Assembly (NCBI RefSeq): GCF_032854445.1
Contig: NC_088302.1
Span: forward strand, 7,559,338-7,623,337
DNA length: 64,000 nucleotides
Direction: 5' to 3'
Source: Liolophura sinensis
Lineage: Eukaryota > Mollusca > Polyplacophora > Chitonida > Chitonidae
The position numbers and the translations under genes were made by a program. Shown here piece after piece: positions 33,742 through 46,200 of the stretch. The stretch's first letter is position 1. Each line of letters opens with the position of its first letter. The notes under the pieces were generated by a model. It ran no database searches. It was not told where the DNA came from and saw nothing but the letters and a program-made list of their open reading frames with translations.

Positions 33742-33857
33742 GTCAGGGTAGTCTAACGGTAGTTTTACATCAAATCGATGTAGAAGAGTTTATATTTTAA
33801 AATTTGTAAACTCTTCCACATCGATTTGATGTAAAACTACCGTTAGATTACCCTGAC
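33742..33857. mobile_element. Long near-perfect palindrome (hairpin element)
   Basis: Arms of about 51 bp (gtcagggtagtctaacggta then gttttacatcaaatcgatgt) pair with the right arm ending gttagattaccctgac, around an AT-only loop of about a dozen bases. Few mismatches, so either young or under gene conversion. Looks like a foldback MITE; a hairpin-RNA locus is an alternative. Confidence 0.75.
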
Positions 33858-36200
33858 TCAAACACTATTTCTATTCTTTTACCTTGGTAGCAGCGAAATG
33901 TTTTCGTAATTATAACAAAAACGCCATTGCGGTATAAATTAACAGCTAAAAACGCCCCAACTTTCCCTGACACGTTGTTTTCGTGCATCCGAACGTTTTA
34001 ATGGGGCGTGACCTAATTCTGGACGAAACCCTCATGTGTCTTACAGGGCGATGCTAAATATTACGGACGTGCTTCAAGGCTAGAACAGATGATAAAAAGA
34101 ATACGTTTGTTTCTCGAAAACAATTGCCAATACAAAATATAGAACTATAAAATAAAACATCTGCTTTCATATTGTCTTGCTTTCAGCTAAGACTCTGTTA
34201 TCAGGGTAGGATTTGGTGAGACAGGCACGGTGTCAAAACAGCGACCACACTTGACAGTGAGCCAGAGAGGTTGCTCGTTGCTGACAGCGAGAGTTCGGGC
34301 AGGTCAAAAGATTTCCCAAACTCTGTCTGACAAAGCTAAAGGAGTTGGAAACCTCTGGCACCAGCAAAACGATAACAAAAGTGGGGATTTCAGCTGTTTA
34401 AACGTAATTTTGAATTACGTACGAAAAAAAATAATTGAAACACACAATAGTTTGAAACTGAATTTTACTTGGTTTGCTTGTGTAAATGCTTTGCGGTCAT
34501 GTTGTATTCTGCATCAAATTTATAACCACTGGGTAACGAATGTTGAAATAATGGAGCACTTCAATTCACATTTTCAACTCAATGTTAATTTCTCTACATA
34601 TGTTGATAAATAACAAAACAATAACAGCTTCATAGATATGTGTTTATGCTTATTATAAGTAAGCAAATAAATATATAATAATTTATATGTTCAAGGTGTC
34701 ATGAGGATAAATATAATGTAGTATTGTGAAATACAATGGGTGGCTATCACCCATTAAAAATTTTTAAAAAGTCATTAAATTTGTAATGACGCCATCTGTA
34801 CAAAGTTTTATGTACATTAAACCAGCCACGTGCACATGTTTCACTCAGTGCGCCGTGCAAGTTACGTAAAATATACGCGTCATGCATGATGTACCGGTCT
34901 TGAAGATCTGGGACAACGGCAATATATTGGCGGCAGTCAAACAACAGCGTTTACGGAGAGAAAGTATGAGAAAACGGAGTGAACATTGTGAATAAAAAAC
35001 AACAGTTTAACACGGATAAACATCAAACAAGAATTGGGAGTTGAAAAGGACGATCAGCTGCTAGTCCACTATCCTGAGGAAGTGAAGTTGATGTTATTTA
35101 TTGTTGCATTGTTGAACAAACCTCTAAAACTTTGAGGCGCGGCTGAAAACTGGGATTTTGCCATTTGAATGGTATAGGTACTGTTACGTGTAACATTACA
35201 GTCGACTGTGCCGGGCATTTGCACTGGGAGTGGTTTGGCTGACATGGGAGTATTTCACTCAACAGCATTTTCACTTTCAGTATTTTCTGATAACACACTT
35301 GAAGCATGTAGGATATTGCTGATTTCACGGCGTTTTGAAACGTACAGTTTGGGGACGTAACTCCGTACAATGGATTCATTGCGGTAGCCTGTCATCATAA
35401 ACCATAGGGTTTGTGGTCAACTGGGACGTTTGGGAGAGGCCGCTGAAAGAAAGACTTGCAGGAAAAATTATCAGGTGCGTATGTAAAAAAAAAATAAAAA
35501 AAAAAATAAAAAAATTGTGAAACCATTATTATCTCTTCTTATATCTTGTGTAATATTCAAACGTCCCTATGGGCTTTAAATTATCTGTAACCTGATAATT
35601 TTCTCCTTTAAAATAAACGTTCGCTCCAACAGAAGAAATAGTCATTTTGTTTCTTTCCTTATATTTGTCGTCTGCTTTAATCAGTGTAAACAACAACCTC
35701 TATCCACCCATAGAACTACAATAGACCCGTCCAGAAGTCGAACGCTTCTGTCTCGTGATCGGGGTATCTAAGGACGCAGATAATGTACACTTTGCATAGT
35801 GCCAAACAGCGCGTTGTATGTAATGAAAAGGAATCGAAGGGTAATAGGACAGCGTAATATTGTATTACCCTATCATTAGAAGGCCAGTTCATGTAGAGGT
35901 AACTGCAGCTCGACAAACATATCCAACACACCGCTTTCTACGGTCCACGTTCTAATTTAGCTCCCAAATTGGTAAATTTCCCAAAACTCGATACTGGATC
36001 AAAGCAAGCTAGAATATATTTGGCTTTGGTCTGTATGGACTCGCTTATACAAGTACAACAAAAGTGAACTTTGAAATCAAGAATGTTTTCGACGAAGCAA
36101 ATGATGAAAATGCGACGCACATTTCACACTCTGCGACAATTATTATTCTTTTGAACGTACGACGTTTTTGGCCAGGGAATTTTCTTTTTACAAAATATAA
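33858..36200. other. Intergenic, nothing recognised
   Basis: Contains an A-rich tract (35485-35515) and scattered short frames only. A 127-codon plus-strand frame at 34230 starts with GTG and has no recognisable domain, so it is not called. Confidence 0.4.
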
Positions 36201-36207
36201 GCTTCAT

Positions 36208-36397
36208 GTCCGACATTCATATACCATTCGTAGTCCGTAAAGGGCGTTCCATGTCGATAATCGGAAGATCCATTTCCAAAACAACGTTTAACACTAGCTC
36301 CCAAAGACAAAAGTATGTAAGAAATTCTACAAATAGGAAATTAAGCCTGTAACACACAAGAGAGAAGCGGTCATCAGTTTTCAATGATGCTGGGCAA
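36208..36397 (+). repeat. R1 interspersed repeat, best-preserved copy
   Basis: Runs from gtccgacattcatatacca through cgttccatgtcgataatcgg, ccatttccaaaacaacgttt, ctcccaaagacaaaagtatg and gagaagcggtcatcagtttt. Shared with 3314-3540 almost word for word and, more loosely, with 15400, 17655 and 19775. Non-coding; ends are not yet defined. Confidence 0.65.
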
Positions 36398-37189
36398 ACA
36401 GTGGATATTCCAGGCATGAATTCCATATCAAAGTTCAAATTCGCAGTCCATGAATGAGTTCCAGGGCAAATAACAATTAAACAAGGTATCTCAGTCGCGC
36501 TCTGATTGCAACTGCTCATAAAGGCATCATGCTGATGTAATGAGCATGGCTCCCTTTACGGCCCCTAGCCCCAGGTTAAGCGGTATTAGGTACAGTTCGA
36601 AAATGACGAGCGTTACAGACCTTAACCGAACACATTGTGATTCAAAAGTAACCGACGATTCCGTCTTCCCGTTGATATGCAAAGATCTCATACTACAAGA
36701 GGCGCCATCTATGATGTTACACATGATATGCTGGTCTGTATAAAAGCTGTCTACAAGATAGACGGTTACACTGGGCATCCAGCGCCATCTATGTTGTTAA
36801 ATACCATGTACGGGATAGATCTGTACATAAGGATAATTACGCTGTCTAGGTGGTTGATAACAATGCAGATCGCCAGAGATTCTGAACGCCAATACCTGCC
36901 AACGAGAGTGTTATATTCATTGTAAAATTTGAGAAACTTAAAATGAAGGCGTTTGATGGAGTATCCTTGACAAACTAGTTTTTGAACTAGCAACTTGTGA
37001 CGCAGATTAAAGTCATCACAATTAACGCAAAATCTTACAAATGGTACAAGGCGAGATATGTATACGCCATATGCAGCACCCTTTGGTATATTGCCATCCA
37101 AATAAGGATAATTTACAATATCAAAATTAAAGTCCGTCTTTATTAGCGAGTACATGTCTATAAAAAAGTAACTTTCTTTAGAGTCCCCT

Positions 37190-37510
37190 TCGGGAGCGGT
37201 TGTTCCAGGGTCAATCCTGGGTGGAGTCACACCTAAGACTTTAAAAGAGGAAGTTGTATCTTCCTCGCTTGGCGTTCAGCATGAAGGGGGTAGTGCAAAG
37301 ACTGGTTGATTCGTATCAGTATAATGACTCGGGCGGGGCGCCTTACTTGCCATCGGTAAGGCGTCTCAGTGAAGCAGTATTAGATAAAAGAGCGGTGGAA
37401 ATCCATCCTGCAACAAGGAGGTACATCACATGAACTCTAAGAATTCCTTCGTCGTCATATGACTGAAAAATGGTTAAGTACGACATTAAACCCCGAGCAT
37501 TCAGTAACTC
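37190..37510 (+). mobile_element. SINE-B, longest copy
   Basis: Includes an extra 5' part (tgttccagggtcaatcctgg, gtcacacctaagactttaaa, gaggaagttgtatcttcctc) before gcatgaaggggGtagtgcaa and the shared 3' half ending cgacattaaaccccgagcat. The ggttcgaatc-like segment could be a tRNA-type B box, seen here in complement. This copy shows the family is at least 300 bp. Confidence 0.7.
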
Positions 37511-37788
37511 ACATTGTTTAGATAATGCGGTTTCAAATCAGCTGGCCTATGCAATTGCCTTCACAGATCAGTGTGAGCTTGTGATGTTAAGACATTTATA
37601 GCTACTGTGAATTTCCAACACAGCGGTCTGACTACCCACAACACAAAGCTCCACACTTCATGCGCGTCACATATACTTCAGTCACACAGACAGAGTTAAA
37701 CTGGTTTAGATGCAAACGTGACAATTTTTCGTAGCCCGTGTAAATGCACGGCGAGGGGTACTTCATCGTGTTTATTTCCCCCTGCTAG

Positions 37789-37962
37789 TGACGTGGCTGT
37801 ATAATAGATTCAGGGTCAGTAAAACAGAAGGTGGAAAGTGTGAAGAATCCGCCCATGAAACTTGGGCAAACACTGTGGATTTTCTCTTCGCAACTCTAGG
37901 GTTTGCCATAGGACTTGGAAATGTTTGGCGGTTTCCGTACGTGTGCTACCGAAATGGCGGAG
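37789..37962 (+). CDS. Lone SLC6 transporter exon coding for helix 1, altered donor
   Basis: A strong acceptor (tttatttccccctgctag) precedes an open stretch ending in the SLC6 helix-1 signature: [18 protein letters not shown] then [16 protein letters not shown]. Both Na1 Asn (GNVWRFP) and the amino-acid-type Gly are standard. Where relatives have GGAG|GTGAGT, this copy reads GGAGTTGAGT, so the donor GT is lost at the expected position; the only nearby GT lies one base upstream and would change the phase. No second exon is recognisable before the hydrolase gene at 43.2 kb. There is no in-frame ATG between the acceptor and the signature. Best read as a stranded, probably decayed duplicate exon; a non-canonical or alternative first exon is possible. 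Confidence 0.65.
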
Positions 37963-39850
37963 TTGAGTGCATGGGTTGTTTTCAGATTCAATATTTCGTA
38001 AACGTACGCAAATATTTCGACTGGAATGGGTTTTCCGAAATTTCTGTGGAATTTTCTAAAGGAATCTGTCAAAATTGCATAGATTATATATTATGTATCT
38101 AGATGATGTAATTCATGTATTTATTTGACTGTTGTTAAATAATAATGGGTGAGAAGAAAACAGATTGCCGGGAAAAATTTTACGCAGTATGGTACAATTC
38201 TAGTCGTCGTGGATATGGTGTCCGGGCGACACTTGTTGTTTAGGTATGATAATATCAAGTCTCAGTTGTTCTATACAGGCCAATGCGTCTTTGAACATTC
38301 CAGTAGGCTGTGAGTACATGCTTGGCTGGGAGCCCGCTTCTCTCTTAACAGAAGCTTCTATATTTATTTATAACTTACTAACAATGTACTAGGCTCCGTC
38401 CTGGGTGATAAAGGAAAAGACCGAATAAATGTAAAGTAGGCGCCAACAGAAAGGCCAGTGAAAACTGACTATAGAAACATGTTTTTTTTTTACTAAAGTA
38501 AATGCAATCAGAAGTCATATATCACTGGTATAAAATACCCGTCCATTTTGTGTACCTTGTTTAATTTTTTTAGCTGTCTTTCATTTTAAAGGATACAGGA
38601 ATGGCTGGTGTTTTATGTTTTGATATAGAGTGTACGATGTGGCCAAACATATAAAAGTACACAAAAGTTTCTGGGCTTTCTTCTTAGGGTGTAAAAATGG
38701 CTTGAATGTACAGTTTTCCCAAAGCCCCAGCTGGCAGATTGGAAATTAATTAGCCTGCTCTGATGACTTCAACGGTAATAGCTGTGAAAACAACTTTTGG
38801 GAGATTGGGCGCCCTAAGCTGGTGCCGAGTTCCCAGTTCATCCATGACGACTTATCCGAATATTCCCGAGCATTGACAAGATCATATATGCATTAAAAAT
38901 AAAAACGAAAGCCCACGGAATGCGAAATTGGTCTATTGCTTTTCTTCTATTTTTTTTTAATTGTAACTAATGACCAATTCATCTTCTAGTACAATTCATT
39001 GGTCTTCTCCACCCACAAAAAAGGCCTATCAATTATTCTGTCTGTAATGGAGGACACGGCCCCAACTCATTATAACATAACTTTAAAGAGAATGCATTGC
39101 ACCAGAACGTCATATTATGATATACGGCAAGAAGTTTTTTTACAACAAAGTTGTTACTATTTCTGTCTGTTAGGGTTAGTGTAAACATGAATATTATTTG
39201 TACCACTGCCGTATGTGGCAACAGATCAAGGCAACATACGGTAATACAACACATTTGGGCATTGGAATTCCCCTATTAACTGTGTAAAGAGGTTGGATAT
39301 CATTACATAAAGGTTTGGCAGAAATGTATTTCTTCATTAAATGAAGTCGGCAAGGAGGTACAAAAGACATTAATAGTTATCCCCATTCGGAATGAATCAG
39401 CGTTTGAAGCTCTGAGTTTGACAAACATAAGGCTTGAATCTTCACTAAAAAAAGATGTCATAAAGATACAGGAATTAGCTTGAGTCAAAGGATTCTGTTT
39501 CACTGGTAAACTTCCCACCAAGCAGGAATCCAATGAAAGCTAGGGAGTATGCTGCTTCTATTAATAAGCCAATATAATAAATGGGAGAGGCATTCACCAT
39601 GTAGGACTGAGCATATTTGTTTTAAAATGGGAATATAACAGAAACTTGGTGGTTGTACTGCCTCACTTCCTACATGCGAGGAAGTTATCAGTTTTGTTAA
39701 CCAACAACTCGTTCCTTGTCAATGAGTAGATGCTTTATTAATGAAATGGAGATATGAAGTCACATGATGATCATAAGGTGCTGAGGTGATGAGAAGGTAA
39801 AAAGCTACAATAGAGGAGAAACAACGTTCGTTAGGTATTTTGTCATACAG
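37963..39850. other. Intergenic, nothing recognised
   Basis: AT-rich sequence without a supported gene, RNA or strong repeat. Confidence 0.4.
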
Positions 39851-39854
39851 TTAA

Positions 39855-40122
39855 ATTTATTTTATTTATTTCATTGGTGTTTTACGCCATACTCAAGAAT
39901 ATTTCACTTATACGACGGCGGCCAGCATTATGGTGGGTGGAAACCGGGTACAGCCCGGGGAAAACCCACGACCATCCGCAGGTTGCTGTCACACCTTCCC
40001 ACGTACGGCCGGAGAGGAAGCCAGCATGAGCTGGACTTGAACTCACAGCGACCGCATTGGTGAGAGGCTCCTGGGTCATTACGCTGCGCTAGCGCGCTAA
40101 CCGACTGAGCCACGGAGGCCCC
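39855..40122 (-). mobile_element. SINE-A, essentially full length
   Basis: The best reverse copy in the window: short ATTTATTT tail, cattggtgttttacgccata, ggcggccagcattatggtgg, cacgtacggccggagaggaa, then the complete head ctaaccgactgagccacgga. The forward head (ggctcagtcggttagcgcgc) is a recognisable tRNA A-box region. Confidence 0.9.
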
Positions 40123-42440
40123 TCATACAGTTAAAGGATATGCATCCACATATTATGAGTTCAATTATGACAAATGAATTAAATGCAATGCGCCCGGCAG
40201 TACACATATCTCAAAACTTTATAACAACATGTAAAATTAATTACATTTACAGTTCTACCTATTCTGACAACTTAAGAAATGGCAAAATTATCCCTGCCAC
40301 ACAGTGACGGACTACTTTTATGTTCATCTTGGTTACAACATAAGGGCCTTTCACTAGTAGCTGGAACGTAGTGTATTACTACGAGCCGGCAGAGGTATAG
40401 TTAGATGAAAGTACAACCGAACACGTGCTTATAGAGCTAACAGCACCTTAAACGAAATAACAAAGAAGGTATATCGTGATTAGATATTTACAGATCACAA
40501 TTACAGACACCCTAAGAATGTTATTTAGGCGAACATGTACGTGGTAATACAGTAAAGTTGACGCTTTTTCTCAGAGTACTTTCCCACTGCTATTCCCATG
40601 GGAATCATTAGGAACACTGGAGATGGCATTTCGTGGAAAGGACCTACCACAAAGCCATTATTTAACTTATATTACATATTTCTATAACTCCTTCAGGGTC
40701 TGACCCAGCTGACAGAAGTTTGTTGCAAATTTTGAACGAGACAGTGCTGAAAACTGGCACCTTGGTGTCGAAACGATGTTAGACACCATGCAGCAGACTC
40801 ACATAACTCAGAATGAGGACAACATTCTAATTCTGAAGCTAAATTTTTAAACATTTTTTTGGCATACTGGCAGCCGTAGCTTAGCCAGGATTGAAAAACT
40901 GCCAGTCCACTATCCCAGCCGTTGAGACCGAGGCCAAGGACACGCCGAGGACCCTGGAAGCTATGGATTGCGAGACGACCGGAGACGAATTTTAAGCGCT
41001 TTTTGGTCTAATATTCCAACTAACAGCTATATCAAAAAGTGTTGTTTACTGTCTTAAATAACCTGGGTAAATGTTTCTGACAAATGTAATTTAATAACTT
41101 TTTGTGAAAATAAAAGGGTACAAACCAAGTTATGCTTTTAAGGGGCAAATGTGCATGGTCTTTCGACAGTCTGATACATGCATCAGAGGTTGCTTAGCCT
41201 TAAAGAAACAAAAAGAGGTCAGGTTGGGGTTAGCAAACTCACACAGACAGTCAATGATATTGAAATTTTCTGCAAATTCTGAAAATACTGAACAACATAT
41301 AGTTATTTGGGTAGATATGTAGCCTATAAACATTACATATTCCGATTGTGTGTGTGTGTGTATATAGGGCAAACAAATGTCATCAATTACAAACAATATG
41401 TTATAATGTCAGTGACAAAATGGTACAGATAACTGGTGTACTAATTCAGCTGACATAAATGGGGTGCAGATTTAGTGAAGCCATTATCGAGATGTCAGCT
41501 CTGTCTTGGCAGCTGATCTGAGTGACAGGCACCTGGATCTGCGTTCAGTGAAAACAGTGCCATCAACCTTCGGGTTGAGTAAAAAACTAACGCCTAAAAT
41601 ATATGCATAAGCAGTTCTATCACTACCGAGTTAGTTTTGTTGTAAATTTAATTAAAATGAAGTCGGGGTGATCAGTCTTTAGTGAATTTATTTACATCGC
41701 CCAGGATGATAAACGTTGACAGTTAAAATATGTAAAACTAAAACTACATGAATTTTCACCACTCTTCTGTTTCGGAGGTTGAATACATTGTTATACATTG
41801 ATGTTATACAATATTATACATCGGTACCACAGGCATTTATGTGCTTTCCAAGCGTGCCTCCGCTGCGAAGGATTAGTATGCGCATGTTACATCAGCATTT
41901 CTTACACTATGGACTATCCTATCGGTTGCCAGAGATTATTGGCCCGTATTCGTTCGGACCTCAGACAAGGCTTCACGAACTTGAGGTCTTCGGCGCATTT
42001 CCATTTTTCATTTTTAAATACCTTAGTTCTGTGAGTAGGCTCCTACGGCGAAATTTTATCCGCTCGTCTTCTAACCCATCTTCAGATTTATTCCCCGTTT
42101 GCTTGGAAGAATTACCCGTCCAAAAGACGATTGGACGGGTCGCTGGCTACGCCCCTGGCTGGCAGACAATAGCCAGCTTTTTCATTGAAAATTCATAACA
42201 TAATCTAGTCATGACTTCTTGGCAGACTGTCTTACACTGCTGGATGGTGTCGGACACTTGGTAACCGTGTGGTCTTCTTTGCACCCCTTACAAATATTCC
42301 AAATTGTGTAAAAATCATTAACTGTTTAATCAACTTTCATTCAAACATATTTTAGATGATGCCATATCAGCTTGTTAGAAATCAGCAAGTTGCGAGATTA
42401 TATTTGTTGGCCTATATTGTGATAAAAGCGGCTGCAGTTG
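40123..42440. other. Intergenic, nothing recognised
   Basis: No supported gene. A short (TG)n run is at 41348-41361. Confidence 0.4.
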
Positions 42441-42443
42441 CCT

Positions 42444-42760
42444 TGTGTCGTCTTTCACTGGTCATGCATTGGTGTATGTTTTTGACGGGTTTTGTAATTG
42501 TGTCAGTTTTGAATTCATCTCTGAATTTGCAAGTTGCTATATTTCAATGCGAAAACCATAGAGGCCTATCTAGACCTATACATTTCTGCTATGGACGATT
42601 ATGTGTCGTCTTTCACTGGTCATGCATTGGTGTATGCTTTTGACGGGTTTTGTAATTGTGTCAGTTTTGAATTCATCTCTGAATTTGCAAGTTGCTATAT
42701 TTCAATGCGAAAACCATAGAGACCTATCTAGACCTATACATTTCTGCTATGGACGATTAA
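42444..42760 (+). repeat. 158-bp tandem duplication
   Basis: Two nearly identical copies starting tgtgtcgtctttcactggtc at 42444 and 42602. The differences are a few substitutions, so the duplication is recent. It lies 450 bp upstream of the first coding exon of the hydrolase gene. Confidence 0.9.
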
Positions 42761-43216
42761 TGTTGAATAGGCTATTGTGGTGTAAACCTATGTATATTGC
42801 AGCATGCATTAAACTCAAACAGAAAACGTTTGGATAATGGTTTACCACATCAAACAAATCATTTGATTTCACAAATATGCTACATGAATTATGCTACCTG
42901 TATCAAAACTTGGCTCAGTGTCAATTCTCTGTGGCCGGTAATTATCATACATATGACGACCTTTACCGGAGACTGACGAAGAGCGCCTCGCGCTTGTGGT
43001 GACCTGAATGCGGAACTGTGTCACTGAGAGTCACTTGGCCCTATGTCAGCCATGTATGTGTTTAATTGGTAGCGTAACACTTCATATGTGTGGCAACTCG
43101 CTGCTGCTTCTCAAATCAGAGTCATCAGGCCTAATACAGGGCTCTCATTAGTCCTAGGACTGCAAAGTAGGTGTAGCTGAACATTGTTGCGAAAAGATCT
43201 GCAGTTCAACAACAAC

Positions 43217-46200
43217 ATGGGCGTTTTGCTGAGAGCGGTGATGCGGTGGGTTATACTACGCCGTCTCTTGGCGTACGCAATCGGCTGTGTGTATGCTGTA
43301 CCAGTAGTATCTATGGTCTTCGTTTCCCTTCTGAGATCTAGAGGGGCAATTCTGCGCAAAAAAAGGCATGACAAAAAACCGGAATGCCTGGAGGATCCGG
43401 AGTATGGAGAACATAGGCTCGCCCAGGTCAAGGTACGGATTGTAGAACAGAGTGACCTCCCTTGTGTCTTGAATTTTCTATGTAAAGGACCCATGGCAAC
43501 TAGATAGGAAATGGCCTTATTTCGGTGCAGCAGTGAGGTGTAATTTTTTCACGCAGAAAAAGAAGTAAAACCTATTGAATATAATGTACAATTACTGAAG
43601 AGCATGTATGTGAAAACTTGGGGTGATGTAATTTATACTTTTTGTTCTATCAAAAGAAAAGTTGGGTCAAAAGCAGATTTGGCTATTTTAAGGCGTTTTT
43701 CTGCGGGAAAATTCCCTTCATAATTAAAATATGAGGGAGTAGTAAGCTATAGGGTAGTATCGTGTTGGTTCACGCAATTATATTTTTATAAATCGAAAAT
43801 AAAAACGAAATAGTTGGGAAGTTCAGAGCAACCCTACATTCACCATAATGTTTCGTGGCTTCTAATGCATTGTCCGCATTGGTCTAGCGGTGACGTGCGT
43901 ACGTTGATACCGCTGTGTCTAATAAGATAATGAGTTCGATTCCTGTATCTGCGTAGGTGTTTTTTTTTTAAGTGTGTTAATGGAGAATGGGGGGATAATT
44001 TGAACCACACAAGAGAGTCTTCAATTTCTTCATATATTATCCAGCTATGTTAGATGAGTTAAAATATATTATTGTAAGTGTATACAACTTATATACAATA
44101 TTCTTCTAATGAAAGAACAATGCTGTTTACTTCAGCCAGCAACATATCATACAATTACATTGAGAAACGGGCATCTGTTTATCTGTTTACCTTGGTAATA
44201 TATAATATATTCTTGGTATAATTCGTGAGACAAAACTTGTTTCAAATACAAACATTAGACGGAAAAGGATATCATTGTATGCATTTAACGGCATGCAGTT
44301 AGATGATGGTTCGTTGGGAATATTTTAGCTTGGCCTATTTCAACCGCATACTGGTGAAGCCATTGCGTCATTTCGCAGACGATCTGTCACTGTGTGTCGG
44401 CGTGAGGAACAAGGGGGTGATTTCTGATCCAGTTGCTAGTGGTCCTTTGCGTTGGGGCTCGGCGCTAGATTCGGTTGGAGTGGTAATATCGACGTTAAGT
44501 GAACGTAGAGAGCGGCGCATGTGCTGTGAGGAATATGAATAGCTGTCTCCTTGTTTACCGTGAATTAGAAACACCGTAACCAAGGCCCTAATTATCAGAT
44601 TCTTGACCTGCGCATCGGCTCAGGAATCGTAGCCTAAACGGGTTGCTTTTTTTCTTCCAAAAGTTAAAATCATTTTCTTCTTTTGTCTAATTCATTTTAA
44701 AGAAAAATTAACTTTACGGCCGGTGAATTAATGGTTTTGACATTTTATGTAATTTTTATTAACATGGGCCTCCTATCTTTTAACATGGGTTACTTACTTA
44801 ATTTACGACCTGAATGTAAGACGACACGAAGTCCTGAATGGTGGATAAGCCGATACTGGGTAGTGGCCTATCTCAGCTTTCGCGTCTTGCGCTTGTTATT
44901 GTCTCCATCACGCATATAACACATCGATGAAGTCGTTTAATTAGCATACTCCTATATCAAATGTCACCGGTAATGAACATACATTCCAAGTTAATTATCG
45001 GGTCGTTTAATTAGCATACTGTTATATCAAATGTCAACGGTTAATGAACATACATTCCAAGTTAATTATCGGGTTCAGAACCATTTCCATTAGTTATGAT
45101 AATTGGGTTACAGGATGTGCACATCCATTACGTAGTGGCTGGGAATGAAGGCAAGCCTTTGATGGTTTTTGTTCACGGATTCCCCGAATTCTGGTTCTCA
45201 TGGAGACATCAGATCAAAGAGTTCAAAAAGAATTACAGGTAATTACGGAAATGCACCTAAGGGTGTAAGATGCATCTTACCACCAACAGAGTCAAGCGTA
45301 TCCTTGTGTGGCATTTGTTAGAAAATGTGCATATTAGTATTGCTTTATCTTTGTCCCCATTGTACAAAGCACAACAAATAACCCATCAAAATAATCCTCA
45401 GAATACTTTGACTAGACACTAATAAAATCCTTTCTACTTATATGGCATTGTCTTGTGAGGCAATGGAATGGATAAGAGCATGCAGAACTTAATAACGCAA
45501 ACTGTGACACAAAACATGCCTTGTACATCTCTCTAGAGCATCCTACCCATATTTTTTAAAATATCTGGAACAACCGTGTCAAATTAATCATCCAAAGTTT
45601 ACAATTTATGTGTACATTTCTTTAGCTATTTAATAATATGATATTTTGAAAAAGCACAGGTGGGGTGCCCTGAATTATCAGACGAGGGTTGTTTTAAGAA
45701 ATAGTCAAAATCTGCATATGAGATAAGCATGTTTTAGTTCATGACATTGTTTTTGAACATAATTGGATTAGTCTTGATTATGGGTGGTTTTATGTGTTAT
45801 TGTTGGACTATGTTAGTATAAACCAAGATGTGGTCGAAAACAAATTTGCAAACATCAGACATTGGGAGACCCTTAAGTGCCAGTGTACTCATTAATGTGT
45901 TAATCTGATTCATCAGATTTACACATTTGTTTGTAGATGATTTTCATATTTACGTTTAAAAGGGAACCAGTTCAAGCTATTTTCTGCGTTTAAATGAACA
46001 CTGAAAAAGTGCTAATTGTTTTCTGTATTTAAGTGAAAAACGCTGACACAGTACAATTTATTTTCTGCGACTAAGTCAAAAGCTGAAACTATTTTAGGGT
46101 TGTTGCGATTGACCAGCGAGGTTACAACACATCGAGCAAACCTTTGGGAGTACTGAACTACACAGTGGATAAACTCGTGGACGATGTCAGTCAACTCATC

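Noticed and set aside
34230-34613. 127-codon plus-strand frame
   Set aside because: Starts with GTG, has no domain, and AT-rich composition like the intergenic DNA around it.
41779-42198. 139-codon plus-strand frame
   Set aside because: No ATG at its start, no recognisable domain, no splice context.
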